Assembly: GCA_018302545.1 (NCBI GenBank) | Contig: JAGVZM010000021.1 | Span: 1 to 37,276, forward strand | Direction: 5' to 3' | Length of the DNA: 37,276 nt | Source of the DNA: Candidatus Woesearchaeota archaeon | GTDB taxonomy: Archaea; Nanobdellota; Nanobdellia; SCGC-AAA011-G17; GW2011-AR18 | In this document: piece by piece, positions 26,191 through 35,262 of the stretch | Layout of the letters: each line of letters starts with the position of its first letter | Numbering within the stretch: position 1 is the stretch's first letter | Translations under genes and position numbers: made by a program | The notes under the pieces: generated by a model | The model's database searches: none | What the model was told of the DNA's origin: nothing | What the model saw: the letters and a program-made list of their open reading frames with translations, nothing else

Positions 26191-29100
26191 TCAAGAACTA
26201 GACCTTAAAAAACTACCCAAAGTACCTGTTATTAAGCTCCTAGCTCTATTTGCAAAAGCAGGAATAAACCCATCAACTAAAACCAAATCAGAACTATGGG
26301 TAGTAGCAATATTGTACCTAACCCTATAAAGTTTAGGGGTTCTAGGTTCCAATCCCCTATCTTTAAGAATATCATCCAATCTACTATAACTAATTTCACT
26401 CAAAAGTCTTTCTGGTATTCCTCTCAAACCATAAAAAGCAACAGCACCATTAACTATTTCATCTTCTATCTCAAAACCCCTTTCTTCCCTATATCGTTCC
26501 ATAATTTCTTTAACTCTAGTTCTCTCAAAAAAAGCAAATGGCTTATTGTCTTTAGTCTTTCTAGTAACAAAATTAAAAGAACTCAATCTTTGAGTTATAC
26601 CCAAAGCAATTTGTTTTTTAGGCCTATCCCCAAAATAGAAAGCAGAAATATCATTTGCTAATGCATAAACAGGAAGATGTAACCTTACATCATAACCTTC
26701 AGCAAAACTACCTTTCGGATCTATATTAATTTTAGTAAGAACTGTATCAATATCTCCTTTTAATTCTTCAACAACTCCTTTAATACCCCCAACCTTACTT
26801 CCATAAGTATAATAGACCCCACTATCATTAATTAATAAACCTCTTTCAACTAATAAATCCCTAACTCTTGGAAAATCAGCAGAAGAAATTCCACAAACTG
26901 AACTTATTCTTTCTCTCCCAATAATTCTTAGTTCTTCAGAAGATTGTCCTAAATCATCAGATACTATTCGAGCTTCATCACTAGCGGTAGATTCAGGCAA
27001 TCCTGCTCTTAATGTATTAAGACTTTGGCCAGCAACTTCTCCCAACGTTCCTTTCAAAGGAGCTTTATTACGTGCACCTTGATGTCTTAAAGCCTTCCTA
27101 TCCCTTGCTCTTAATTCATCTTTTACTTCAGGATCCAAACCTACAATATTTTCTCCATCAATAATTTCAACAGGTTGACCCTTTTTTTTAGCTTCTAATC
27201 TTACTCTGACTTCTGGGTCTAATAGATCATCAAATAAAATTCCCCCCTCTGTAAAAACAGGTCCATGAGAACCAATAGCAGAAGGCAAATATTCAACATC
27301 TGTATCTGTTTTCAGAAATTCAGAATTTCTAGTAGTATCATCATGAACAATTCTAGGATCTATTCCTTCATTACCTAAAATAGATTGATCACCTAAAACA
27401 GGATTAACACTCTCTCCACAATCTACTTGAACAACAGATCCAACAAAATCTCTAACATATCTAGAAACAATAGTATCAAACAATTGATAAAAAGTATCAC
27501 GTTGTTCTGACCTTTGAGCTCTTGCGGTTTTTCTTGTATTATCTTTAAGTAAACTGTCTTTAGCATTTAATATTAACTCAGGAAAAGCACCATATAAAGT
27601 ACCTAATCCTGAATCATCTAGGGGTTTATGAAGATTTACAGCAACATCATCAAATAATCTAATTTTTATAGCATCAGCAGCAGCAACTCCTCCTTTTTTT
27701 ACCAAATTATGGTTTCTAGCATATTGTTCCATTCCACTCAAAGATTTTTTCGTGATTCTAGCAGCACTATCATATTCAACAACTTGATTAAGAACATACC
27801 TATTACCATCTATCTCAAATTCATTTGTATCAAGTAAGAGAATACCACTATTAACAAGTCTCTGTTCCAAACTTTGACTAAGACTGATAGCAATATCAAG
27901 ATTAACTAATTCGGAATTAGCTTCAAAAATTTCTTCGTCTCTCTGACCATCAATATTTCCAGAATCATCTAGTACTTTATCCCCTCTATCAACAATTGGT
28001 TCCAAAGGATTATCATTAACTACAGTAGTTGAATCATCCAATTTAGGAACTTTGAAATCATTTCTTGACAAATAATCCCAAACATCTAATAAAAGATTAG
28101 CTCTTTCTCCCATAAGATCACTTCTTCTATAAATAGGATATTGACCAAAATAATCTCTCTTAATAAGTTGAGCACTAACCATAGATTCTAGGTTATTAAC
28201 ACCTGAATATAAAACATTTAATGCATCATGCAAATTAGAGTAACTTTCACCAGATCTAACAGAAAGAACTCTAGAAGATTTTAAGTCATAAACTAAAACA
28301 TAAGGCATAATATCTCTATCACTAACAGCTCTTCCAGTAAATTCAGTCATATTCCTAGCTTTTACTTTAAGAGCAGTATGACTCTTTCCAACAGATTTAC
28401 CCGCAACAACAGGTTTCAAGGTTTCATTCAAACCAACAAAGTTTCCACCAAAATTTAATTGATTACTGTCTCTATCATAATATCCTCTTCTTTCTAAATT
28501 AGCAAATAATTTAGCAGTCTTAAGTTCAATAGGATCTTGATAACCTATAGGATAATAATCCAATTTTTCATCAAAACTAATATCTGATTTAATTAAACTT
28601 CTAGCATTCATAGAATTATCATCTGAACTAAGATTGTCATTTCTCAGTCCTTCATCAACAATTTCAACAATTGGTTCTATTCCAAAAGAGGGAGCACATA
28701 CTCCAGGAATTCCAGAAGGAGGGTCTTCTCCAAAATCAAAAGGTCTTAACTCAAATGGCTCTCTAGCAAATGAAGCAACAAGCTCATTTAATTCTTTTGG
28801 ATCTTCCCCATAAGGCCATCTAGTAATTACGCTTTTTCCATCTAATTCTACTAATCTATCTAAAACAGAAACAGCAAGTTGAGAATATGTTTTATCTCTA
28901 TCTAAAGCTTGTCTAATATCTTGTTCAGTTATATTACTACCAACAATTTCAGAAAGAAAAGCATCTCTCCCAAATCTAACAATTTGTTCATTAATATCTC
29001 CAACCAAACCAATATCTAAAATAGGAACGCCTGTAGAAAAACCAGAAATTCCAGGAGAAACGACAACTGATACTATTGAATCATCTTCAAGTTCATAAAG

Positions 29101-30195
29101 TCCTCTAAGAATTTCATCTTGCCTAGCCAAATCACTATTTAATCCAAGACCTATAGAAAAATAATTATTCTCAAAATCTTCACCAGAATCTCTAACTTTA
29201 TTTCTAGAATCAATCAGAGGATATTCTTCAACAACTTTAATTTTTGGAACTCTAAATTCATGTTGTTCTAAATAATTCCAAGCAAGATGCAACATATTAG
29301 CAAGACCGTATACGACACCATCTCTTTTCAAACCACCATGAAAAAACTCTAAACCTCCTTTTTCAACCATACCAAGAATAGCATCAGAATCAAAATACAA
29401 AGTTCCTTTAGCATCATCTAAACTAAATTTATTTCCTGTTCCATTAGGAAGTTTTTTAGAATATAATAAAAAATAAGGAGGATATTTATCTTTAGAAAAT
29501 TCAACTCCTAAAATTTTAGAAGCTTGTCTAACCCTATTAAGAACAAAAGTCTCTTGAACACCTAAAACTCTAGCCATATCAGCAGTAGAAATCCTATCAG
29601 AAAGTGAAAACCTGCTGCTACCTAAGATTAATTTATCATTTGAAGGATCATAATATCCATCTCTCTCAAGATTAGCAAACAGTTTAGCTGTAATTACTTG
29701 ATCTTCCTCTTTTAAAGGATTTATTGGGTAATAACCAGAATCTTCATCTAAATAAGATTCTAAATCTTTCCTAACTCTTTTACCAATCTGAACTTCAGAA
29801 TCAGAAAGAGCTTTAGCAACTACATCAATAGTTCTAGGCTCAATAACTTTTAAATCTCTAACTTCAGAATCAAGTAACTCAAAAGGAGAAACAAGGGAAT
29901 CTACACTCACAACAACTTCTCCATCTCTTGAATCTTGAGCAAAATGTAATAATAGATTATCTTGATTAAGATCTAAAACATCTAAAGGAAGTCTACCAAC
30001 AGGAACATCATCAGCAGCAATCAAAAATTGATCGCCTTTAACAACTGCACGAACATCAGCTAATTTATACTCCCCATCTAATTTCAAAATAGGCACATTA
30101 GCAGTGTATAATCCTTCATCTTGTTTAGTTAAAACACGTCTAATAACGTGTCTAGAATTACTATCATTCAAGTTTCCAGAACCATTTCTCGCCAT
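26191..30195 (-). CDS. Giant hypothetical modular protein (~1334 aa) with two copies of the shared module and several HTH-like segments
   Basis: Uninterrupted long ORF; repeats YYPI…AKLFANLER.GYYD … VW.YL…F.VPK; start MARNGSG. Confidence 0.75.
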   Translation of the reverse strand: MARNGSGNLNDSNSRHVIRRVLTKQDEGLYTANVPILKLDGEYKLADVRAVVKGDQFLIAADDVPVGRLPLDVLDLNQDNLLLHFAQDSRDGEVVVSVDSLVSPFELLDSEVRDLKVIEPRTIDVVAKALSDSEVQIGKRVRKDLESYLDEDSGYYPINPLKEEDQVITAKLFANLERDGYYDPSNDKLILGSSRFSLSDRISTADMARVLGVQETFVLNRVRQASKILGVEFSKDKYPPYFLLYSKKLPNGTGNKFSLDDAKGTLYFDSDAILGMVEKGGLEFFHGGLKRDGVVYGLANMLHLAWNYLEQHEFRVPKIKVVEEYPLIDSRNKVRDSGEDFENNYFSIGLGLNSDLARQDEILRGLYELEDDSIVSVVVSPGISGFSTGVPILDIGLVGDINEQIVRFGRDAFLSEIVGSNITEQDIRQALDRDKTYSQLAVSVLDRLVELDGKSVITRWPYGEDPKELNELVASFAREPFELRPFDFGEDPPSGIPGVCAPSFGIEPIVEIVDEGLRNDNLSSDDNSMNARSLIKSDISFDEKLDYYPIGYQDPIELKTAKLFANLERRGYYDRDSNQLNFGGNFVGLNETLKPVVAGKSVGKSHTALKVKARNMTEFTGRAVSDRDIMPYVLVYDLKSSRVLSVRSGESYSNLHDALNVLYSGVNNLESMVSAQLIKRDYFGQYPIYRRSDLMGERANLLLDVWDYLSRNDFKVPKLDDSTTVVNDNPLEPIVDRGDKVLDDSGNIDGQRDEEIFEANSELVNLDIAISLSQSLEQRLVNSGILLLDTNEFEIDGNRYVLNQVVEYDSAARITKKSLSGMEQYARNHNLVKKGGVAAADAIKIRLFDDVAVNLHKPLDDSGLGTLYGAFPELILNAKDSLLKDNTRKTARAQRSEQRDTFYQLFDTIVSRYVRDFVGSVVQVDCGESVNPVLGDQSILGNEGIDPRIVHDDTTRNSEFLKTDTDVEYLPSAIGSHGPVFTEGGILFDDLLDPEVRVRLEAKKKGQPVEIIDGENIVGLDPEVKDELRARDRKALRHQGARNKAPLKGTLGEVAGQSLNTLRAGLPESTASDEARIVSDDLGQSSEELRIIGRERISSVCGISSADFPRVRDLLVERGLLINDSGVYYTYGSKVGGIKGVVEELKGDIDTVLTKINIDPKGSFAEGYDVRLHLPVYALANDISAFYFGDRPKKQIALGITQRLSSFNFVTRKTKDNKPFAFFERTRVKEIMERYREERGFEIEDEIVNGAVAFYGLRGIPERLLSEISYSRLDDILKDRGLEPRTPKLYRVRYNIATTHSSDLVLVDGFIPAFANRARSLITGTLGSFLRSSS
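28035..28560 (-). repeat. Module copy 2 (protein-level repeat)
   Basis: YYPIGYQDPIELKTAKLFANLERRGYYD … FKVPKLD. Confidence 0.75.
29235..29740 (-). repeat. Module copy 3 (protein-level repeat)
   Basis: YYPINPLKEEDQVITAKLFANLERDGYYD … FRVPKIK. Confidence 0.75.
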
Positions 30196-30316
30196 TACAA
30201 AGAAGATAATCAATAAAATCTATATTTAAGTGTTTTTATGATGTAATGAATATTTTATGATTATACAAAAAAATAAAAGAGAAGTTTATAATAGTTTTAA
30301 AAATCAAACTTAAAAA

Positions 30317-30952
30317 ATGAAAAAATTAGAAGTAGTAATATTATCAGCAGCAAATTTTAATGAAATGAGAAGACTACTTTTAGGTGAACCATTATTTCTA
30401 GATGAAGATGAATCCCAATTTTATGGTACTGTATTAAGACTAAAACCATATAAAAAAAGAGAGTTAGTAAGGGAATTAGGAACAGAAACTGCAAAAAAAG
30501 CAAGAGTTGTAGATGATGATAATTATATAAATTTAGTAGATCCAGTAAAAGCAGATATTTATAGTAATGGAAGATATGGTTTATCTCTTTATAGAATAGG
30601 ACAGACTCTTAGAGAAGAAAAAAGACCAATTTCAGATTTAACCAATTCAAGTTTATTAACTTATGAAATAGATTTGGAAGGAAAGATAAGAATACCCGGA
30701 ATAAATCTAGATTTAGATAAAGGATTTCTTGCAGCTTTAATAAGATCAATATTAACTGATCTTGACTTATTACCAGAAACAAAGTTAGGAAAAGAAATAT
30801 TTAAATTACTAGCAGAAAAAGAAATACATTTTTATGGATTAACAAGAAAGAATGAAAATAAACAACAAAAATATCAATTACTCTGTGAGTATAATGATAG
30901 AGGATTAATATATTATGATAAATCTCCAAAATTAGCTAAAGCTTTAATCTAA
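30317..30952 (+). CDS. Hypothetical protein
   Basis: 211-aa ORF, no recognised family. Confidence 0.6.
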   Translation: MKKLEVVILSAANFNEMRRLLLGEPLFLDEDESQFYGTVLRLKPYKKRELVRELGTETAKKARVVDDDNYINLVDPVKADIYSNGRYGLSLYRIGQTLREEKRPISDLTNSSLLTYEIDLEGKIRIPGINLDLDKGFLAALIRSILTDLDLLPETKLGKEIFKLLAEKEIHFYGLTRKNENKQQKYQLLCEYNDRGLIYYDKSPKLAKALI

Positions 30953-31651
30953 TAAAGTAAAGTAAAGTCTTTTTCTTCCTTTTCCTTTATTTTCCAATCC
31001 AACCAACCCTATTTTTCCAATTTCAGAAGTATTCTTAATATGGCAACCGCCACAAGGCTGCTTATCTATTCCATCTATTTCTATAATCCTAAGTTCATCT
31101 TCTTTCATATCACTATAATCCCAATCTTTTAGCATAGAAAATTTTTGAGCTTCTTCTTTAGGCATAAAACTAATGTTAACTTCTATTCCTTTTTTAACAA
31201 GTTCATTAGCATCCTCTATATATTTAGCCATTCTATCTCTATCAAAATCCTCTAAACTAAAATCTAATCTACTCTTATCTAATCCTAATTGATTACCAGT
31301 AAACAAAGCACCACTTTCTTTATGAATGACACTATCCAAAATATGAGCTGCAGTATGCATCCTCATTAACCTATATCTCCTCTCCCAATCTATAAAACAA
31401 ACAACTTCATCTCCAACTTTAAGTCCTTCATGATCTACTTCATGACTAATCTCTCCATTAAATTTACCTACAAAAACAATTTTATATTCAGAATCTTTAC
31501 AAACTATTTTACCTTCATCATGAGGTTGGCCACCACCAACAGGATAAAAAGCACTCTTATCTAATAAAATATATTTACCATCTTTAATAGAAACAACTTT
31601 AGCATTAAATTTTTTCAAATAACAATCTTTCAAATACAATGCATTTTCCAT
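30944..31651 (-). CDS. alaX: Alanyl-tRNA editing protein AlaX
   Basis: HTAAH and PCGGCH zinc/editing motifs; AFYPVGGGQPHDEG. Confidence 0.93.
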   Translation of the reverse strand: MENALYLKDCYLKKFNAKVVSIKDGKYILLDKSAFYPVGGGQPHDEGKIVCKDSEYKIVFVGKFNGEISHEVDHEGLKVGDEVVCFIDWERRYRLMRMHTAAHILDSVIHKESGALFTGNQLGLDKSRLDFSLEDFDRDRMAKYIEDANELVKKGIEVNISFMPKEEAQKFSMLKDWDYSDMKEDELRIIEIDGIDKQPCGGCHIKNTSEIGKIGLVGLENKGKGRKRLYFTLLD

Positions 31652-31720
31652 AAATAAAGCATATACGAAATTTATTTAAAGTTTATGAAAAAAACCTCAT
31701 TAACCAGAGAGTAAAAAGAA

Positions 31721-31732
31721 ATATTTATATAT
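31721..31732 (+). promoter_or_regulatory. Candidate TATA box (ATATTTATATAT)
   Basis: Archaeal TATA-like sequence ~40 nt upstream of the first ATG (31770). Confidence 0.4.
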
Positions 31733-31769
31733 CAAATTGAGCATAAAAATAATATAAAAGAGGTTAAAG

Positions 31770-31832
31770 ATGTATGAAAAAGACAGTATAAATACTGAGA
31801 CAAAAATATTAGGGGTGATATTTCTTGTATGA
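31770..31832 (+). CDS. Short leader ORF MYEKDSINTETKILGVIFLV, overlapping the start of the PAS-wHTH gene
   Basis: ATG preceded by GAGGT; TGA at 31830-31832 overlaps the downstream TTG start (TTGTATGA). Confidence 0.45.
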   Translation: MYEKDSINTETKILGVIFLV

Positions 31833-32457
31833 CGAAAGTCTAATTCTAGATATTGTTAGAAATTCAAACCAAACAATATTAGCTCTAGATCTAAAAGGAA
31901 GAATAATTTATTGGAATCAAGGAGCAGAAGATTTATTTGGTTATGGAAAAGAAGAAGTTTTAGGAAAGTTACTTCCCATAGTTCAAAATAAAAATAGTTA
32001 TGAGTTACAAACATTAATATCTAATTCTGAAAAAAGGAAAGGTCTAACTTATAGAACACAAAAAACAAATAAAGATGGAAAAGAATTAGACTTAATATTT
32101 CAAACAAATCCTATAATAAAAGATGAAGTAGTTATAGGAACTTCTATAAGAATACATCAAACAGAAGTAATAAAAAAAGTAAATTATTTACCATTCAACA
32201 TCGAGACAAAACAAAAAGAACAAAAAAGGACATTTAATGTAATAAGAGAATTAATAATACTAACTTTATATAATGGTAAAAGGACAATAAATCAATTAGC
32301 TTCTGAATCAGGAATTAATTGGCGTACAGTTGAAAAACATTTAACTTATTTAATAGGAAAAAAATTAGTAGCTGAAATATTTAGTTCAGAATATGTAAGA
32401 ATATTTGAATTAACTGAAATTGGAAAAAGTTATACAGAAAAACTAAAAAATAAATAA
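31825..32457 (+). CDS. PAS-domain one-component regulator with C-terminal winged helix
   Basis: PAS: LALDLKGRIIYWNQGAEDLFGYGKEEVLGK; wHTH: INQLASESGINWRTVEKHLTYLIGKKLV; TTG start with GGGGTGA upstream. Confidence 0.85.
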   Translation: MYDESLILDIVRNSNQTILALDLKGRIIYWNQGAEDLFGYGKEEVLGKLLPIVQNKNSYELQTLISNSEKRKGLTYRTQKTNKDGKELDLIFQTNPIIKDEVVIGTSIRIHQTEVIKKVNYLPFNIETKQKEQKRTFNVIRELIILTLYNGKRTINQLASESGINWRTVEKHLTYLIGKKLVAEIFSSEYVRIFELTEIGKSYTEKLKNK

Positions 32458-32505
32458 AAAAATTTATAAAGGGTAAAATAAAATCAGATTAAGAGGTGAC
32501 GTTCA

Positions 32506-32643
32506 TTGCCAAAAAAAAGCATAAAGAAAAAAACAATAAATTCTAAAAATGGAAAATTAGAAAAATCAAAGATTAAACATATAAAACCGTGGAGACCATA
32601 TTCTATAATAAAAAGATTAAAAGAGGTATATAAAATTGAGTAA
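32506..32643 (+). CDS. 45-aa basic small protein MPKKSIKKKTINSKNGKLEKSKIKHIKPWRPYSIIKRLKEVYKIE
   Basis: TTG start 6 nt after GAGGTGA (32493-32499); stop overlaps the TTG start of the downstream ParA gene; not in the ORF track. Confidence 0.6.
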   Translation: MPKKSIKKKTINSKNGKLEKSKIKHIKPWRPYSIIKRLKEVYKIE

Positions 32644-33448
32644 AGGAAAAGCAATTGCTGTTGCAGCAATAAAAGGAGGAGTTGGAAAAACAACTACTAT
32701 AGTTAATATTGCCCATATATTAGCTAATGACCATAATAAAAAGGTATTAGTAATTGACGCAAATTTCTCATCACCAAATTTAAATTTACATCTAGGTGCA
32801 ATTGAAAATGATAAATCAATACACCATTTATTAAATAATAATGAAAAATTACATAATGTAATATGCGAACATTCATTTGGATTTCATTTTATACCAACAG
32901 ATATTACTAAATTGAATAGTAATCAACATAAATTAAAGAACATAGTCAATGAATTAAAAAATCATTATGATGTTATATTATTAGATAGTGCACCAAGTCC
33001 TAAAGATGAAATGTTAGCTGCAATTGACGCAGCAGATGAATTATATGTTGTAAGCACTCCAGATTTGCCAACTTTAACATCAACATTAAAAACAGCAAAA
33101 CTAGCAAGACAAAATAATACCAAAGTCTCAGGTTTAATACTAAACAAAGTAAAAAATAAGAATTATGAATTAAAACCAGAATCAATGGAAAAGCTAACCG
33201 GAATAAAATTAGTAGCTACTATAAAAGATAGCGTTAGAGTATTAGAATCATTAAACAGTATAAGACCAGTTTCATTATTAAATCCTAATTCAGATGTTTC
33301 TTTAGAATACAAAAAACTAGCAGCATTAATGGTAAATGCAAGTTATGAAAATCCAAAATGGCATATAAGAGCATTAGGTTATTTAAAAGATGATTTCAAA
33401 AATTTAACAACACATAAATTTTCAAAAGGATTAAGTTATTTCAAGTAA
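32636..33448 (+). CDS. ParA/MinD-family P-loop ATPase
   Basis: Deviant Walker A KGGVGKTTT, VLVIDANFSSPNL, DVILLDSAPSP; TTG start with GAGGT upstream. Confidence 0.93.
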   Translation: MSKGKAIAVAAIKGGVGKTTTIVNIAHILANDHNKKVLVIDANFSSPNLNLHLGAIENDKSIHHLLNNNEKLHNVICEHSFGFHFIPTDITKLNSNQHKLKNIVNELKNHYDVILLDSAPSPKDEMLAAIDAADELYVVSTPDLPTLTSTLKTAKLARQNNTKVSGLILNKVKNKNYELKPESMEKLTGIKLVATIKDSVRVLESLNSIRPVSLLNPNSDVSLEYKKLAALMVNASYENPKWHIRALGYLKDDFKNLTTHKFSKGLSYFK

Positions 33449-33449
33449 A

Positions 33450-34007
33450 TTATTCTAATTGTTCCATCTCATCACATAACCAATTAACTGTATCCTCTAT
33501 GTGTTTATCTCTTTGTTCTTGATAACTAATAAAAACTCTATAAAAATCAATGACAGATTTAAGAGGTTGAAAATCAGAAGCAAAGATTCTAGAATTAAAA
33601 GGAGGTTGAATTCTTTTAATAGAATAAGCGGTTCTCACTGCATGATTAGGTTCAGTATCCATATAACTAACTGAACTCAAAGTTAACCCCAATCTACCTG
33701 CTAAGCCTTCAAAAACAGCATATTCCTCAAAATCCCTTAATTTTAATGATTTCCCAATAGAAGCTAAAGTAACTTGTTTATTCTGAGAATTAAAACCAAC
33801 AACAAATTTATCTAAAGTTTCATCTGTTAAATCAGATTTAATAAGATAAACCTCTCCCAGTTCATTATCTATTGAACTAGCAAGCATCATTGTAACTTTA
33901 AAATAATCCCAAAATTGAGATAAAAGATTAGTTATATCTAATCCCATAGCAAATTTTAACCTATCTCTCAAAGACTCAACATTGTAAATATATTCAACCA
34001 TAAACAA
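33450..34007 (-). CDS. Hypothetical protein
   Basis: 185-aa ORF, no recognised family. Confidence 0.6.
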   Translation of the reverse strand: MFMVEYIYNVESLRDRLKFAMGLDITNLLSQFWDYFKVTMMLASSIDNELGEVYLIKSDLTDETLDKFVVGFNSQNKQVTLASIGKSLKLRDFEEYAVFEGLAGRLGLTLSSVSYMDTEPNHAVRTAYSIKRIQPPFNSRIFASDFQPLKSVIDFYRVFISYQEQRDKHIEDTVNWLCDEMEQLE

Positions 34008-34050
34008 AAACCAAAGAAAAAATTATATAAATTTAATTAAAATCAAAGAT

Positions 34051-34617
34051 TTACTTTCTGCTTCCTACTTTTAGACTAAATACTAAATCCTCTAATTTAT
34101 TTAAATTCCATTTTATAGAATCTGATTTCTTACGTAATTCACCATTTCTCAAATCAAATTTTAAGAATTCACCATGAATATCCTCAACTAATTCTTTAAT
34201 TTTAGAAACACTATCAAAATTACCTGCAATTGCATCATGAACTGCTTTTCTTCCTAATTCTCCTGTCAAATCCGCCAATCCACTCAAATAGGTTTCAGGA
34301 GTAACTCTCAATTCTTTTAATGCAGGAAATCTTTTATTTTTAACAACTTCATAAAAAACAATAGCTTCCACAAATTCTTGAAAAGCAACATCACTAATAC
34401 CTGTATCATAATTTTTATTTTTATCTAATAAACTAATCTTAGAATTTATTTGTTTAACTCCAATCTCAGCGGTCTTAAGATCATTCCTATGTATAGAATA
34501 TATTATTTGTTTACTTAATTTAATAATCTCTCTAGATATTGATATAGTCCTTTCTCTATTTTTATCAAACTCTTTTAATTCTCTTCTTATGAATTCAAAT
34601 TCTTTTTTATTTAACAT
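34051..34617 (-). CDS. Translin/TRAX-family-like helical RNA-binding protein
   Basis: TPETYLSGLADLTGELGRKAVHDAIAG and C-terminal LRKKSDSIKWNLNKLEDLVFSL match translin signatures. Confidence 0.75.
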   Translation of the reverse strand: MLNKKEFEFIRRELKEFDKNRERTISISREIIKLSKQIIYSIHRNDLKTAEIGVKQINSKISLLDKNKNYDTGISDVAFQEFVEAIVFYEVVKNKRFPALKELRVTPETYLSGLADLTGELGRKAVHDAIAGNFDSVSKIKELVEDIHGEFLKFDLRNGELRKKSDSIKWNLNKLEDLVFSLKVGSRK

Positions 34618-34668
34618 ATATACTCTATAAAACAAAAGAATATAAATCTTCCTGTAAAAAATATAGAA

Positions 34669-35262
34669 ATGTCTGATTTAACAGAAAAGTTAGAACAATT
34701 AAAAGAAAGGTTACAAAGACACGATCGGGAATTAATTCTATTAGAATTTAATTATGTAGGATATAAAGGAAAAGAACCAGAATTTAGACCAACAGGACAA
34801 CATAGGGTTATAATTATGGGAAGAATAAGAGACCCGTATTTAATTATAGAGCCCCCTAAATCAAGAGAGTATAAATATCTAAGACATATAAGACCAAATG
34901 ACCTTCAAATACCAATTGCTCCAGAATTATTAATGTTTGCAAAATACAGCATGATCATAAATGGCCATGAAAGAATTACTGAAGGAACAATACCAAGATC
35001 ATTAGAATCCCAATTAAGTGAAAAACCAATAAATGACTCATTAGGAGCTTTATATTTTGAAGGATTTACAAAAGAAGCAATAGTTAAAGAAATTGAAAGA
35101 ACATGCGGAGACCTCATAGGAGTAGGACCAACAAGATTATATATTGGAGACTTAGAAGTTAGAAGATATTTCTCAGATGAATCAGGTCATCTTTACTTTG
35201 AAGCAATAGATGATAAAAAAACAACTTATCAAAGAGCATTAGAAATATTAGATAAAGATTAA
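34669..35262 (+). CDS. Hypothetical protein
   Basis: 197-aa ORF, no recognised family. Confidence 0.6.
   Translation: MSDLTEKLEQLKERLQRHDRELILLEFNYVGYKGKEPEFRPTGQHRVIIMGRIRDPYLIIEPPKSREYKYLRHIRPNDLQIPIAPELLMFAKYSMIINGHERITEGTIPRSLESQLSEKPINDSLGALYFEGFTKEAIVKEIERTCGDLIGVGPTRLYIGDLEVRRYFSDESGHLYFEAIDDKKTTYQRALEILDKD

Noticed and set aside
26296-26661. Antisense ORF 26296-26661 (+) inside the 1340-aa gene
   Set aside because: Low-complexity S/F/I/N translation typical of antisense shadow ORFs; no RBS seen
32484-32693. Antisense ORF 32484-32693 (-)
   Set aside because: Lies opposite the coupled 45-aa ORF and the ParA start, which have ribosome-binding sites
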